From: Diabrotica undecimpunctata
Lineage: Eukaryota > Arthropoda > Insecta > Coleoptera > Chrysomelidae
Assembly: GCF_040954645.1 (NCBI RefSeq)
Contig: NC_092806.1
Location: 31,521,644-31,585,643 of the forward strand
Direction: 5' to 3'
DNA length: 64,000 nt
Shown here piece by piece: positions 34,346 through 45,279 of this stretch; the first letter of the stretch is position 1, and each line of letters starts with the position of its first letter. Under the pieces are notes generated by a model. The model saw nothing but the letters and a program-made list of their open reading frames with translations. It was not told the origin of the DNA and did no database searches. A program made the position numbers and the translations under genes.

Positions 34346-35524
34346 AACCTAAAATCTCTTAATATTAAAAAGATTAGTCCAAAGAAATCAGTTTTTAGAT
34401 TAGCAGTTAATATTTATTATACTTATTAAATAATCATTAATATGGCTAATCGATTTACCGCGAGCTTTGCAAAAACTTTTTCATTTTGTAAAGAAATGGC
34501 TGAAAAATTTATGACTTATCTTTCGTTATTTTCAAAAAGTATTTATATCTACATATACAAGTTACGTCAATTGATACTGAACTGTAGCATAAACGTAAAA
34601 GAAAATTGTTTAAATCTTATTAAGTAAATTAAGTAAATAGTTAATCTCTTAAGTTATTACTTAATTTTAAAATATACTTGGGACAGCCGCGATGAAATAT
34701 TTATTATTTAATTTTTACAATAGGGTCCATCGATGATAATACACTTTTATTCTTCGGTATTTTTAAATTTTAAAGTCATAAACATTGCAATATGTAATTT
34801 ATGTTCTTACAACACAGTAATATGTACCACCTAGATGCTTATCTATTATATCTGGTTAATTATCGAGTTGGCGCAGATTGTCAGGATCCAGGATTACTAA
34901 ACTATTAAGATTTATTTACTGTTCTGAATAATTTTATTTTCGTAATCAGATTTTGTGGAAGATATGCCATAATATGTCAAATATTGCGAACAGTATGCAG
35001 AAGCAGTAAAAAAAGCAATTATATGCAAAATGTGTAATAAATACTCAATTTTCATAAAGTCCGATCTCAAGGCTGGTAGTGTAAACAAGGATGTGTTGCA
35101 AATCAATTATAAATGAAGATAAAACAAAAAACAGGTTACACTACCAGCAAAAAGTAAATGAAAAACATTTTTGACATTTTTTTATATATATAAAATGAAT
35201 TGGAGCTTTTAATCAATCTCTACCTCAGTTATGTTTCAGTACAACCTATTAGTTGTTCATTGATCTTTGTTCTTATCTTTAATTGGTAATTAAGTTGTAG
35301 TAATAATTTATAACTTAATAAATTAAATATCTATTACCCTTTTAAAACAAAACCTCTTCCAATATGTTTCAATCAAAAACTTCAATCAAACAAATTAAAA
35401 TGGTTTAATTTAAATTACTTTAATTCGGAGCCAAAATATAATTTTAAAATCAGTATTTTAAAAGCTTTTAAGTAAAGTATCGCGTGATAAACTTTCTCGT
35501 TTAAAAAATCGAAATTATCAATAG
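34346..35524. other. AT-rich non-coding stretch
   Basis: Short open frames at 34442-34627 and 34912-35106 lack motifs. Nothing supported. Confidence 0.45.
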
Positions 35525-35702
35525 TAATACCACTAGTGATTCAATTTTCGCGATAAGTCTGTCGATTTACTTCTAAACGAAACTGAGTTGCTTGAAAACA
35601 CCACGAGTCCGTAGGACGAGTGGTGTTTTCTTTAAGAAACTCAGTTGAGTTTAGAAATAAAAGAGAGACTTATAAGCTAAATTAAATCACGAGTGGTATT
35701 TT
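35525..35702. repeat. Long near-perfect hairpin, about 178 bp
   Basis: Two arms of about 85 bp (35525-35610 and 35614-35702) pair around GTA. The centre reads AACACCACGAGTCC / GGACGAGTGGTGTT, followed by AACTGAGTT, TTCTAAAC, ATAAGTCT and finally ATACCACT(A/C)GTGATT on the outer end. It directly adjoins the 3' end of a Crypton-like ORF. No coding content. Confidence 0.85.
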
Positions 35703-35708
35703 ATTAGA

Positions 35709-35975
35709 CTATTTCATGAACAAAGTGATAGGTGAAAAATTCAGTAGAATGAGAGGAAGGAATTTAGTTAGTCTTTCGTTGTTATTTTCTGCATCTAATT
35801 TGTAGTTGCGATCCACACAGAACATCATAAATTGTCTCCATATATAAGATTTAGATTTTTTTGTGTTACTCGGTATATTGTCTTCAATGTTTTGGTTTAT
35901 AACTTCGTTTGAAGTACCACCGAAACGACTCATTTTGACGTATACAGCTACAATAATTTTTTTGGCAAACGTCAA
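35709..35975 (-). CDS. Crypton/QRICH1-like N-terminal fragment
   Basis: An 88-codon frame; the likely start is the second Met at 35933 (MSRFGGTSNEVINQ). IPSNTKKSKSYIWRQFMMFC and a following acidic stretch resemble the N-terminal SAM-like part of tyrosine-recombinase-derived proteins (Crypton, QRICH1/ZMYM2-like), in which IP--T-K----W--F--W is conserved. The catalytic R-HxR-Y region is absent because the frame ends at a hairpin. Family assignment is by pattern recall. Confidence 0.5.
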   Translation of the reverse strand: MTFAKKIIVAVYVKMSRFGGTSNEVINQNIEDNIPSNTKKSKSYIWRQFMMFCVDRNYKLDAENNNERLTKFLPLILLNFSPITLFMK

Positions 35976-36025
35976 ACTTTGCTTTGCGATCGGTATCCAT
36001 GGTTACGTCGTTGAAAACACGAAGC

Positions 36026-36110
36026 TGATAGACCAATCAGAATTGAAAGACAGTTGGTGTTTTCGCGATAACACAAGCTGTCTTTGGTTTGTGATTGGTC
36101 AGATTATGTG
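36026..36110. repeat. Imperfect hairpin upstream of the Crypton-like ORF
   Basis: GACCAATCA...AAAGACAG...GTGTT (about 36030-36065) pairs with AACAC...CTGTCTTT...TGATTGGTC (about 36073-36106) around TTCGCGAT. It lies on the 5' side of the ORF at 35709-35975, mirroring the hairpin on its 3' side. Confidence 0.7.
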
Positions 36111-37250
36111 AAAATTTTAAGATGAGTGAAATAGTCACTGTCACTTGTATGAGTATAATGCAAAGACCGAAACTTTTGTTTGTTACTATAACAATACCGA
36201 ATACTATGATTATTTTAAAAATCAACGTAGGTATGTAATAGTTTTCTAATAATTAGATAAGTTAATAGTGGGTTTCACTTATCCAAGCTATGTATAAAAT
36301 AAGAACATAACATTACTTTCTAATAAAAATTTTTAATCTGATAATATTCAAGCTTTATTCGTTGTTATTTCACAATAACATAACCAGAAGATTGCCTTTT
36401 ATTTTCATACAGAAAGTTACTTAAATAAAATGCCGAGTGGAAAGATTGGATTGCACATCTTAATAACACTCATATTCTGAAGAAAACTTTTCAACTCTCT
36501 CATGCGATCGTTAGTGCCTTTTCTGCTTTTATTGTACCAAATTTTAAACACGCAAACGCATTTTTCAGATAAAATTGGGATGCTGAAATCTGAAACGTGC
36601 TCTAGACGTCGATGTACTTCGTGGAGGGTTGTTAGGAAGGGTCCAACAACTTTACCCAAAACTTTTCGTCTTTTATATACTTTCCGGAGTAGCGTACAAA
36701 TGTTGTAGTGGAATTGTAATTAGAGACTTTTTCAAGTTGTTTATACTTGGAAATTTCCTATGTGGCACAGCTGGCGAGTTTGAAAATTTTTTGAATTAAA
36801 ATACTTTAATAAAAAAAAAAACTTTATACATTTGTATATTTTACATATTAGAAAGTATTTAGATATTATCCAGATATTTGAGCCAAAAAAGTAAAAAATG
36901 TCCAAATACATTTGGAAAAAACTGCAAAGATTATATAAAAAGCTTAAATGAAATAAAAATTTGGAATCCGGCAGTAAATTTGAATAAAGTATAAATAAAA
37001 GAATGCAAAGAAAGAATGTAAAAGATTTAAAGAAACTAAAAACTTGCAGGCCTTTCAGTAGGATTTTTAAAAAAAAACTTTAAAAGCTGAGGCAAAAACA
37101 TCCAGATTAGGTAAGCGGTTATCTACAAATATGCTGGAAACTGGAAAAGCTTATGGCTATCAAATCTAACATTATTTATACTTTAAAGAAATTATAATAT
37201 AAATGGTAACCAAGTATTGAATGATGTTATTATAATGATAATTTAAAATT
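36111..37250. other. Non-coding stretch with an unassigned 80-codon frame
   Basis: The minus frame at 36417-36659 (MGKVVGPFLTTLHEVH) shows no family motif. It might be part of the Crypton-like element, but nothing supports this beyond position. Confidence 0.35.
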
Positions 37251-37251
37251 G

Positions 37252-38970
37252 TTAACCCATTTTAGTCCACGTTGCCATACGGCAACGAGAATCGGATGTC
37301 TATAGAAATATTCCTAGTGTATAAAATTTGTCTTTTGTAACACAGATGGTGCTGTAGGTCGCTTCAGTTAGATTGTCGGAACACGTGTTTTCTGATCTAG
37401 TTGTTTATTGTGAATTCACACGTTGGCAAGAGACGTTTGTAAACAGCGAATTTCTGTGGTTACATGCAAAATGGACATTAAATTCGAGAAAGTAATATTA
37501 TTTGATTAAGTTATAATTTTTTCGCGAAATTCCGTAATAAATATCACATAAATAGATGGAACTTTAGTAATAATGTTGTTAAATACATAATACTAGTATT
37601 TGAGGTGCATTCATAGTGACCGTGATCTCAGTGTTGCCATATGGCAAATCTAGGTCAATACGCTACTATTTAATAATTTCTATATTGATTTTTTTCAGAT
37701 GGGATTTGACTTTAGAAGAAACGCTCCAAATAGTATATGAAGATGATTTAGATGTGGATCAGATATTCGTTGAACCCCTTAAGCCTAATATTTTAACAGA
37801 AGAAGACTCGGGAGGCGAAAAAGATGATTTCAAACTGATTAACAGGGTGGCAACTCTCTGAAAATGGTGAAGTTTTATTACACAGTAACCAAAGAATAGG
37901 TGGTGATATGGGCATCGATGATGGGGTCAACAAAGAGGATATCATGTACTACGCCGCGCATTGAGTTAGACAAAAACGTTTCTAGGATTTTCTTTGATTT
38001 AGAGGTTCCACCAAAACATAATACAATGATGATAAAATATAAACTGTACGAAAATATGAGTCCTGAACTCTTTGAAGTTTTTTTTTTCATGAGGATGTGA
38101 TGAATTTGTTGGTAGAGGAATCATTAAGGTATGCTTCTTCTAAAAATGCTGCTCATTTTGCTATAAACAACGATGAAATAAAATGTTTCCTGGGTATCTT
38201 ACTGGTATCTGGCTACAATTCACATCCAGATAAACGATTTTATTGGGATTCACGTCCGATCTGAATAATTAGGATGTTAGTTATCAATCAATGAGAAGAA
38301 ACCAGTTTTTTGAAAAAATAAAATAACTATTGTGCAGATAATAATAACATGGATGTAACGGATAATGCTGCTTCAGGCTACTTACTTAATTTTGATACAT
38401 ATCAAGGAAAAGACCCTAAGTCTACGAATGTAGATAAACACATTTTTGGAAAGAGCACTGCATCTTTTAGCTCTATGGTGGATGAAATTAAAAAAAAAAC
38501 AACTTACAATTTAATTTCTATTTTGATAACCTATTTACAAATATGAGTTTACTAAAATATTTAAGATTAAAAGGATACACCGCTGCCGGAACTATCCGAG
38601 ATAATAGAGTACCAAAGACCTGTTCTCTTACATCTTTCAAAGTTCTAGTTAAAACGGGACGCAAAAGAGATTATTTTTCTTCGATTGAAAGAAATAACGG
38701 CGTTATATTCATAAGGTGGTTGGACAATAATGCAGTGACAATTGCTGCGAATGCCTATCGTGTGACGCCTTTGTCTCAAGCAATAAGGTATTTTAAAATC
38801 GATTACAAAAACATTTAAGTACCGAGACCTTTTGCCATTAGTTAGTATAAAAGTGGAATGGGTGGAATTGACCTAATAGACGGATATGTCAGTCGATATA
38901 GGATAGCAATATGTTCGGAAAAATGGCGGTGGGTGATATTTACATGACGATAGACGAAACAAGAATATTT
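37252..38970 (+). pseudogene. piggyBac (PGBD-like) element and transposase relic
   Basis: TTAACCCATTTT at 37252-37263 looks like a piggyBac left end (TTAA then CCC). No right end was found. The coding relic starts near 37690 with LTLEETLQIVYEDD and VEPLKPNILTEEDSG. It continues with LVEESLRYASSK and KCFLGILLVSGYNSHPDKRFYW (38110-38255), then YLLNFDTYQGK (about 38385), a second catalytic D in FYFDNLFTN (about 38512-38540), GYTAAGTIRDNRVPKTC and RWLDNNAVTI. The end GMGGIDLIDGYVSRYRI (about 38860) holds the third catalytic D. The segment with the first D, expected before YLLNF, is deleted. Stops and frameshifts add to the decay. Confidence 0.83.
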
Positions 38971-39312
38971 TAGAGTGTATGCTATAGAAATAATAATGCA
39001 GTAAAGATAAATATATGAGTTTGTTTTGTTGGGAGGGGGCTCAATATTAGAAACTTTTAAAGAATTTATGATTACCTTTTGTAGTCAATATTTACACAAG
39101 CTCTGATATATGTATTATATTAACCTTTAAAAGTTTTCACCACTAGGCCTAATGAATAGGGAGTATATATTGTAAATATCGAAACCAGTCGCACCTATTA
39201 TTATATAAAAATAATAAATAATTAAAATCATGAATGTGTTGCTTGTGTGAGTCCATTTCAAAAGGTAAAAGAAATAATAAATTAGACTTACTCACAATCA
39301 ATTTAATTTAAC

Positions 39313-39369
39313 TATCCAGACGACCGGTTTCGCTTTCTACAATATGCAAAGCATCTTCAGGTCTCGATA
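39313..39369 (-). ncRNA. Hammerhead-like motif, left arm
   Basis: Minus strand: stem I AGAC/GTCT extended past a G-G mismatch by TATC/GATA; box CTGAAGA; an extra T; stem II GCTTT/AAAGC with an 11-base loop; GAAA; a minimal palindromic stem III ACCGGT; cleavage C complementary to 39322. All conserved bases are present. Stem III without a loop would need to act as a dimer, as described for Penelope-type hammerheads. Confidence 0.65.
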
Positions 39370-40152
39370 CAAAGTTAAATAAATGCTGAAATAATAAACC
39401 CATATTAGGGTATTGTCTAATAAAGATAAACAAAGATAGATGAAATATGAAATAAATTACAGTAATTATGCCAATATTACATGTCTGTGGTTTTTCAAAA
39501 TAAATAAAATGTTTAAGCAGACAAGGTAAGACCCACAAATTGGTGAAATAGTCTATTAAACTGTAATAAATTAATAAATGAACAAATCAATAAAACATTA
39601 CTTACATGCCGGTACTCTATTAATTGATGGTTGAAAGAACATGGTTCAAACTATCCTGTATTGTTGATTGGAGAACTTAAGTCTGCTATTGTAATTGTTT
39701 GACAGTAAACGGGGAAGTTTTTAAGGAGACAGATTTTATCCAATGAAGTAGAGATAGTTTTAATGTGATTGTTTGTTTGATGAAAGTAATGTTCTATACC
39801 GTGGAGTTATTTAAGTTATTTATATTTATTCTAGAGATATATTTATGAAATGTGTGTTATTTATTGAGATTTTATTTTATGAAGGTGACAGTTTTAAGAC
39901 AATGAATGAGATTAGATGTACAAATTGTGTGGGTGTGCAATTCTTTCAACTTGTAATTATCAAATTTCTTTGATATAGTTCTATTGCAATATATGGCAAA
40001 TGATTGTAAAGTCCATTCATTTTGAAAAACCACAGACATTTAATATTGGCATAATTACTGTAATTTATATAATTTATATCATCTATCTTTGTTTATCTTT
40101 ATTAGACAACACCCTAATATGGGTTCATTATTTCAGCATTTATTTAACTTTG

Positions 40153-40209
40153 TATCGACACCTGAAGATGCTTTGCATATTGTAGAAAGCGAAAGCGGTC
40201 GTCTGGATA
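40153..40209 (+). ncRNA. Hammerhead-like motif, right arm (mutated)
   Basis: Inverse copy of the left-arm motif. It keeps CTGAAGA (40162-40168), stem II GCTTT/AAAGC and GAAA, but GCGGT has lost one stem III pair and ACAC/GTCT one stem I pair. Confidence 0.5.
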
Positions 40210-40263
40210 GTTAAATTAAATTGATTGTGAGTAAGTCTAATTTATTATTTCTTTTACCTTTTT

Positions 40264-41104
40264 TAATAAATAATTAATTTGTATCGTGAGTACCTGTATC
40301 TCCTTTGCTAACATAGGTAATATGGCCTCGCTCTTTTATCACTAAAAACCAGGTTTTATGTGTTTTTTTGTTGATAATATTCTATTTATAACAATTTATA
40401 TGCCGCGGAACGTTAAATTTCTTTACTGAATGCCACTGACTCCAGTGAACTATGACGTCGTAGTTATAAAGGAGGTGATTATGACGTGTTGGCAGATATT
40501 TAAGATTATTTCTGGTGATCTAATTATTCCAGACGTTGGGAAATCCATACTATCCCGTTCTTTTTTTAGATTTTCTGGCAATGTTAATAATAGGTGTATA
40601 ATACGTTTTCATATTTTAAGTAGTCTGTCGTATGAGAATATCCTATGTTGACATCATTAATATAGGCGAGCGGCGAACGGCCAAAAAGTGCTTTAGTTTT
40701 CGATAAACCTATAACGCGTCGGCTAACGAGCAAATTTGGTATTAAAATGTTCGAAATCACTATCTGTACATCTTTTTTAAGTAAAATTTTTCGATTAAAG
40801 TGGGGGAAAATATAAGTAAATAAGAAAACACAAAAATTTTGATTTTTTAATTTTAATAAAATTTTTACTTCAGTCGTCAGATACGAAAATAACAATGAAC
40901 TTCTAATTAATTAATGTAATTAAGAAATACTGGTTTCAAGATTTAACATAAACAGTTGAATTGTAATTGTAATATATAGTTGATTTTATTCATTAAATTT
41001 TGTTTAAAATTCTGTGAATGATGTGAAAAATCTTATTCAAAAAGAATATTATTTTTTTGTAATAAATATAATGTTAAATAATAGTGACACAAATAATTTA
41101 GTAG
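40264..41104. other. Non-coding stretch
   Basis: Nothing recognised. The short frames at 40430-40651 and 40584-40895 lack motifs. Confidence 0.45.
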
Positions 41105-43200
41105 TCTTCTTCTTCATGTGCCGAGCTCGATTATCGAGCGTTGGCTATCAAATTGGCTATAGTAATTTTGTTGACGGCAGCTCGGAAAAGAGATGCAGAG
41201 CATCTGTTAAACCAATCTCTCAGGTTTCTAAGCCATGACGTTCTTCTTCGACCTGGCCCTCTTCTTCCGTCTACCTTGCCTTGTATTATTAAACGGAGTA
41301 TATTATATCTCTCTGGGTGTCGCATAACATGGCCAAAATATTTAAGTTTGCGATTTTTAACCGTTTTGACGACTTCCGTAACTTTTCCCATCCGATGCAA
41401 AACAGCCTCGTTACGAAATCTATCCACCCAACTTATTAGTAGGATTCTCCGATACACCCAGAGTTCAAAGGCTTCCAGTTTCTTAAGAAGTGTATCCGTC
41501 AAAGTCCAACCCTCGACACCATACAAAAGAGTAAAGAACACATAACATCTCACTAATCTAATTTTCAGACTTAAAGTAATATTGTTTCCACATAACAGTT
41601 TCCTCATTTAAAGAATGCAGCTCTGGCCTTCTCTATCCGTATTCTAATTTCTTTGCTCATGTCCCAGTTCTCATTTAGATTACAACCAAGGTAAGTGATA
41701 CTGTTAGTTCTCTCCAGTTGTTCACCATAAGCGGTTACCACTTCCGGTTGTATTGGCGTTTTACTGACGACCATCACCTTTGTCTTTGCGGTGTTTAGCT
41801 TAAGGCCATATTCATCACACGTTGTGGTAATCCTATTAATTAGATGTTAAAGTTCTTCGTAATTGCTTGCAATTAACACTGTGTCATTCGCATATCTCAA
41901 ATTATTATTATTGACGCCATTCATTTTTATACCACATTGAACATTATCCACTGCTTCATTGAAAACGAACTCAGAATAGATGTTAAATAGTAGCGGGGAC
42001 AAAATGCAGCCCTGCTTTACTCGTCTTTGTATTTGAAGCTCTTCAGAAGTGTCCCGGCCAATCCTGATGTTTGCATGTTGATGCCAGTACAGATTTTTAA
42101 TAATGCGTAGGTCTTTATAATCAATACCTACCTGCTGAAGAATGGCTATCATTTCAGTATGTTTTACTCGATTAAAGGCCTTCTCAAAGTCAATAAAACA
42201 CATATAAACTGGATGTCCGACATCTCTGCATCTCTGTACCATAACCTGAATGCTAAATAGTGCTTCTCTTGTTCCAAGGTTATTGCGGAATCCAAACTGT
42301 GTGTCACCAAGTTTTTGTTCTATTTTTTGATACATCCTAGAGTGCAAAATTCGTAGAAATATCTTTAAAACATGACTCATCAAGCTGATGGTTCGGTAAT
42401 CACTACATCTTTTTGCATTTGCTTTTTTAGGTATCGTCACAAAAGTCGACAGCCGCCAATCCGTTGGTATTTAGCCAGTTTCATAAATTTTATTAAACAG
42501 ATGAAGGAGAGATATTTTACCTGAACTTTCGAAAAGCTTTAGGTATTATTTCACTCGGTATTTCATCTGGTTCCGTCGCTTTTCGGGTCTTTGCTAATCG
42601 TATTGCTTGTTCAATTTCGTCCATAGTTATGTCAGGTCCTGTAACTACTTCGTTAATTTCAAGCTCGGGCCTTTCATCACTAAACAGTTCCTCAATTTAC
42701 TTTTTCCATCTGTCTATTTTATGCAAATTAGTGATAATCAGTTTTTCGTCTCTATCAACGATGTTGTTTGCCTATTTTTTGTTCTGACCTGTCAGCTCTT
42801 TTATTTTTTATACATATTAAATGAATCATGTTTTCCCTGCAATTCTTCAATTTCTAAACATTTGTTTTCGAAGTATGTTTGTTTCGCAGCTCTTATTTTA
42901 ATCCCTATCTCTTAATTAATTACTTTATACATTTCGACGTTTTGGTTCTTAAAATTGCGTCTTTTTTCCATCAAGTTCAAAATCTCATCGTTCATCCACT
43001 GTTGCTTTTTTTGACTGCTCTTTTTTAAGTTTGGAGTTGAGTTGCCTATAATCGTTTTGATTTGGTTCCAATGATCCTCGATGGATTCTTGTTGTTCATA
43101 ATTCTCAAAATGCCTTTAAATTGTTTGCAATCATCTGGCTATTGTTTCTAATAAAATTCATATCCAGTTTGTTATAGGATCGTTGTTGCTTTATCCATTT
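41105..43200 (-). pseudogene. BovB-like LINE polyprotein, RT mutated
   Basis: The longest BovB-like copy on the minus strand. Linker with ERRNFKNQNVEMY and FENKCLEIEELQGK (about 42780-42960); RT start DITMDEIEQAIRLAK and EPDEIPSEIIP (about 42560-42650); an open block (41847-42440) with DYRTISLMSHVLK, FGFRNNLGTREALFSI, FIDFEKAFNRV, GCILSPLLFNIYSE and NNLRYANDTVLIA; then an open C-terminal block (41131-41607) with YGVEGWTL, FELWVYRRILLISW, YFGHVMRHPERYNILRLI and GRRRTSWLRNLRDW. It ends in GAAGAA repeats at 41105-41115. YADD is YAND, losing one catalytic aspartate. The stop between the blocks and the broken 5' part make it dead. Confidence 0.88.
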
Positions 43201-43923
43201 AGTAGTACTCAATGTTTAATAATCATATAAATCAATTTTGATAAGGCTCTGACATAAGCTTATGATAATTAAAAAAGAAATCCAAAATTATTTAAGTGTT
43301 TCATGTTTGTATAATAATAGTTTTAACATTGTATTGCCTTAACTGTAAACCGATAGTCTAAGATTTATATTAACTGTTTTTCAGAACCTGATTAATTAGA
43401 ATTGCCCCGCTAACTCTGCGTAATTTATATTTTCCACTCAGTCTTATTAATTGGAAAAATCTCTTTCGGTTTCTGTAAGAACTTCAATTGTGAAATCTCA
43501 TTAAAATGAAAAATTCAGTCAGATACAATTCTTTCTGAAAAGGGAATAAAAAATACGGATATAAAAGTAACTTCAGTTGATAAACGAAAAGTTGAAAAGA
43601 CGAAAAAACGTCAAACTGAAAACAGAACAATTAGTTTATAATTATAGCCAGAGAAAAAAAGATGATTTTAAAATTGTATCCTGAGTTTTTTTGGTTTCGT
43701 TTAATTTAAAGATTGTTAGGCACCAATTGGAAAAATTTAAATAAAAGTAGTTTCTCCTCTAATGGGATTATTAAAAGTTGGAATTAGGACAGTAATTAAT
43801 ACAAAATTTTTTGTATAAATTATTTCTAAATTGTGTGCTATTATAATATATTATACTATCTTAAAGTTTATATTAATATAATTAATATAAAACAGTGTAA
43901 TATATTATATATTATATAATATA

Positions 43924-43925
<2 letters not shown>
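43201..43925. other. AT-rich non-coding stretch
   Basis: Nothing recognised. Confidence 0.5.

Positions 43926-43928
<3 letters not shown>

Positions 43929-43990
<62 letters not shown>
43929..43990. repeat. (TA)n microsatellite
   Basis: Pure TA run next to the hammerhead-containing segment. Confidence 0.97.
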
Positions 43991-43997
<7 letters not shown>

Positions 43998-44094
43998 AAA
44001 TCTTTTAGCGAAAGCCGCTATCGCTTTATTAAATTAAATGGCCAAATATATGGCCTAGGAGGACAAATTCGTTAAACTTCCCGTGCTCGAATTG

Positions 44095-44158
44095 GTATCA
44101 ATAAAGTGTTATGATCATTTCGGCCTATCCCAGCCTCATCAGACACTTGGGCTGATAC
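44095..44158 (-). ncRNA. Hammerhead ribozyme (minimal type I)
   Basis: Minus strand, in order: GTATCA, loop GCCC, AAGTGT, box CTGATGA, stem II GGC(T)/(G)GCC with a short loop, box GAAA, palindromic stem III ATGATCAT, cleavage A (complement of 44110), ACACTT, loop TAT, TGATAC. Stem I pairs 6+6 bp on both sides of an internal loop, stem II 3-4 bp, stem III 3 bp with a 2-base loop, and every invariant core base is present. Such minimal hammerheads with palindromic stem III occur in Penelope-like elements, retrozymes and satellites. No companion copy in tandem is visible. The best RNA candidate in the window. Confidence 0.8.
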
Positions 44159-44159
44159 A

Positions 44160-45275
44160 TATTCAAACTCGGAAAGTCCAACGAATGTCTCCCAAAACTT
44201 CACTACAACACTAGTTAGCTTACAAAGGCGCCACCTATTTTGGCGGCTGTGAACGAAAACGTTGTAATGTAAATGTAAGTTTTTTTTGTTCGCAGTGGCG
44301 GTCCTTAGTGTAATTTAATAATTTAGTGTAGTCAATGAATATTTTTTCTTGTTATTCCATTTTTCTTAACTAGGTATATAATTTTAGTTAACTAGGGTAG
44401 AAATAAATATTCGAATGATACATCGTAGCAAAGGCGATTAGGACCCTTTTAAATGAAATGTCCTGTGATCGGACACAGGACATTTTACAGGACACGTATT
44501 AAAAAAATCTTTGGTTACGTCATTATGCCAACACTGATGATGTAGTTTCCAACACGTTTATAGCAATAGATGATCAATCAAAAATTAAAATTGACATGTT
44601 TTAGGATTTTTTTAAGGTCGTCTGATTCTGAAATAATGAATTAATTCCGTAGATGTGCATCATTCTGTATACAAATAACACATATTATACTCAACTGAGT
44701 ATAATCAATACTAAAACTTAATCGTAATATTAAAAAAGTTTGAAAAACAATTTCTCTCTATAAAGCCAGCGGTCGAATTATACGGTGAAAATAGGATGGC
44801 CTCATTAACCCCAAAAATAAATGGGATTAATTTCCTTACGTGTCTCATTATTATCGTAGTAACAGGTCCTAATTTACGTGGCGAAGTATTAATTCTCCAT
44901 GTAAGTTTGGAAGGCGAAATACGGATCGCTATTGTGACTTTTTACTCTTAATCCGTAAGTGGTATTATTGTGGGGTCCTAGTAGACCCCAGAATAAAGAA
45001 TATGCGTTGTAGTTTTGCTACTAATTAATAGATGGCATTGTGACATTATGTAATCTTCCAATACTAGTATTTCTATGGTTAGATATCCAACACGTATTAA
45101 AATAAACTCTTATTTAGAGAAACAGTAACGAAAAATCTCAAAAGATCATACTGTACCGTTAATATAAGTATTTTTAATTACTTAAATTTTGTTTTTTTTT
45201 ATATAATTTTATGACTAATTATTTTGACTAAGCAAATAATAGTTGAGTCGTGAATTTGAGGTTAGAAAATTTATT
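44160..45275. other. Non-coding stretch with one hairpin
   Basis: A perfect 12-bp inverted repeat AAATGTCCTGTG / CACAGGACATTT lies at 44456-44485 with a 6-base loop. Otherwise nothing recognised. Confidence 0.5.
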
Positions 45276-45279
45276 TTAG

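Larger units (their letters stand above)
39258..40263. mobile_element. Inverted-repeat element with hammerhead motifs (Penelope-like terminus candidate)
   Basis: An arm of about 270 bp at 39258-39535 is repeated in inverse orientation at about 39998-40263, joined by about 460 bp. Both arms carry the string GAAAGCGAAA(C/G)CGGTCGTCTGG and a CTGAAGATGCTTTG box. Penelope-like retroelements can end in inverted terminal repeats and carry hammerhead motifs in them (established knowledge). Assignment of this copy is inference, because the central part has no convincing RT or GIY-YIG coding sequence. Confidence 0.6.

Noticed and set aside
35601..35625. GAGTCC-GTA-GGACGAG, resembling a hammerhead stem II
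   Set aside because: No CTGANGA or GAAA boxes. It is simply the centre of the long foldback hairpin.
39640..39800. A minus frame with a faint resemblance to a Penelope GIY-YIG C-terminus
   Set aside because: Similarity rests on a few residues in broken frame. Too weak to annotate.
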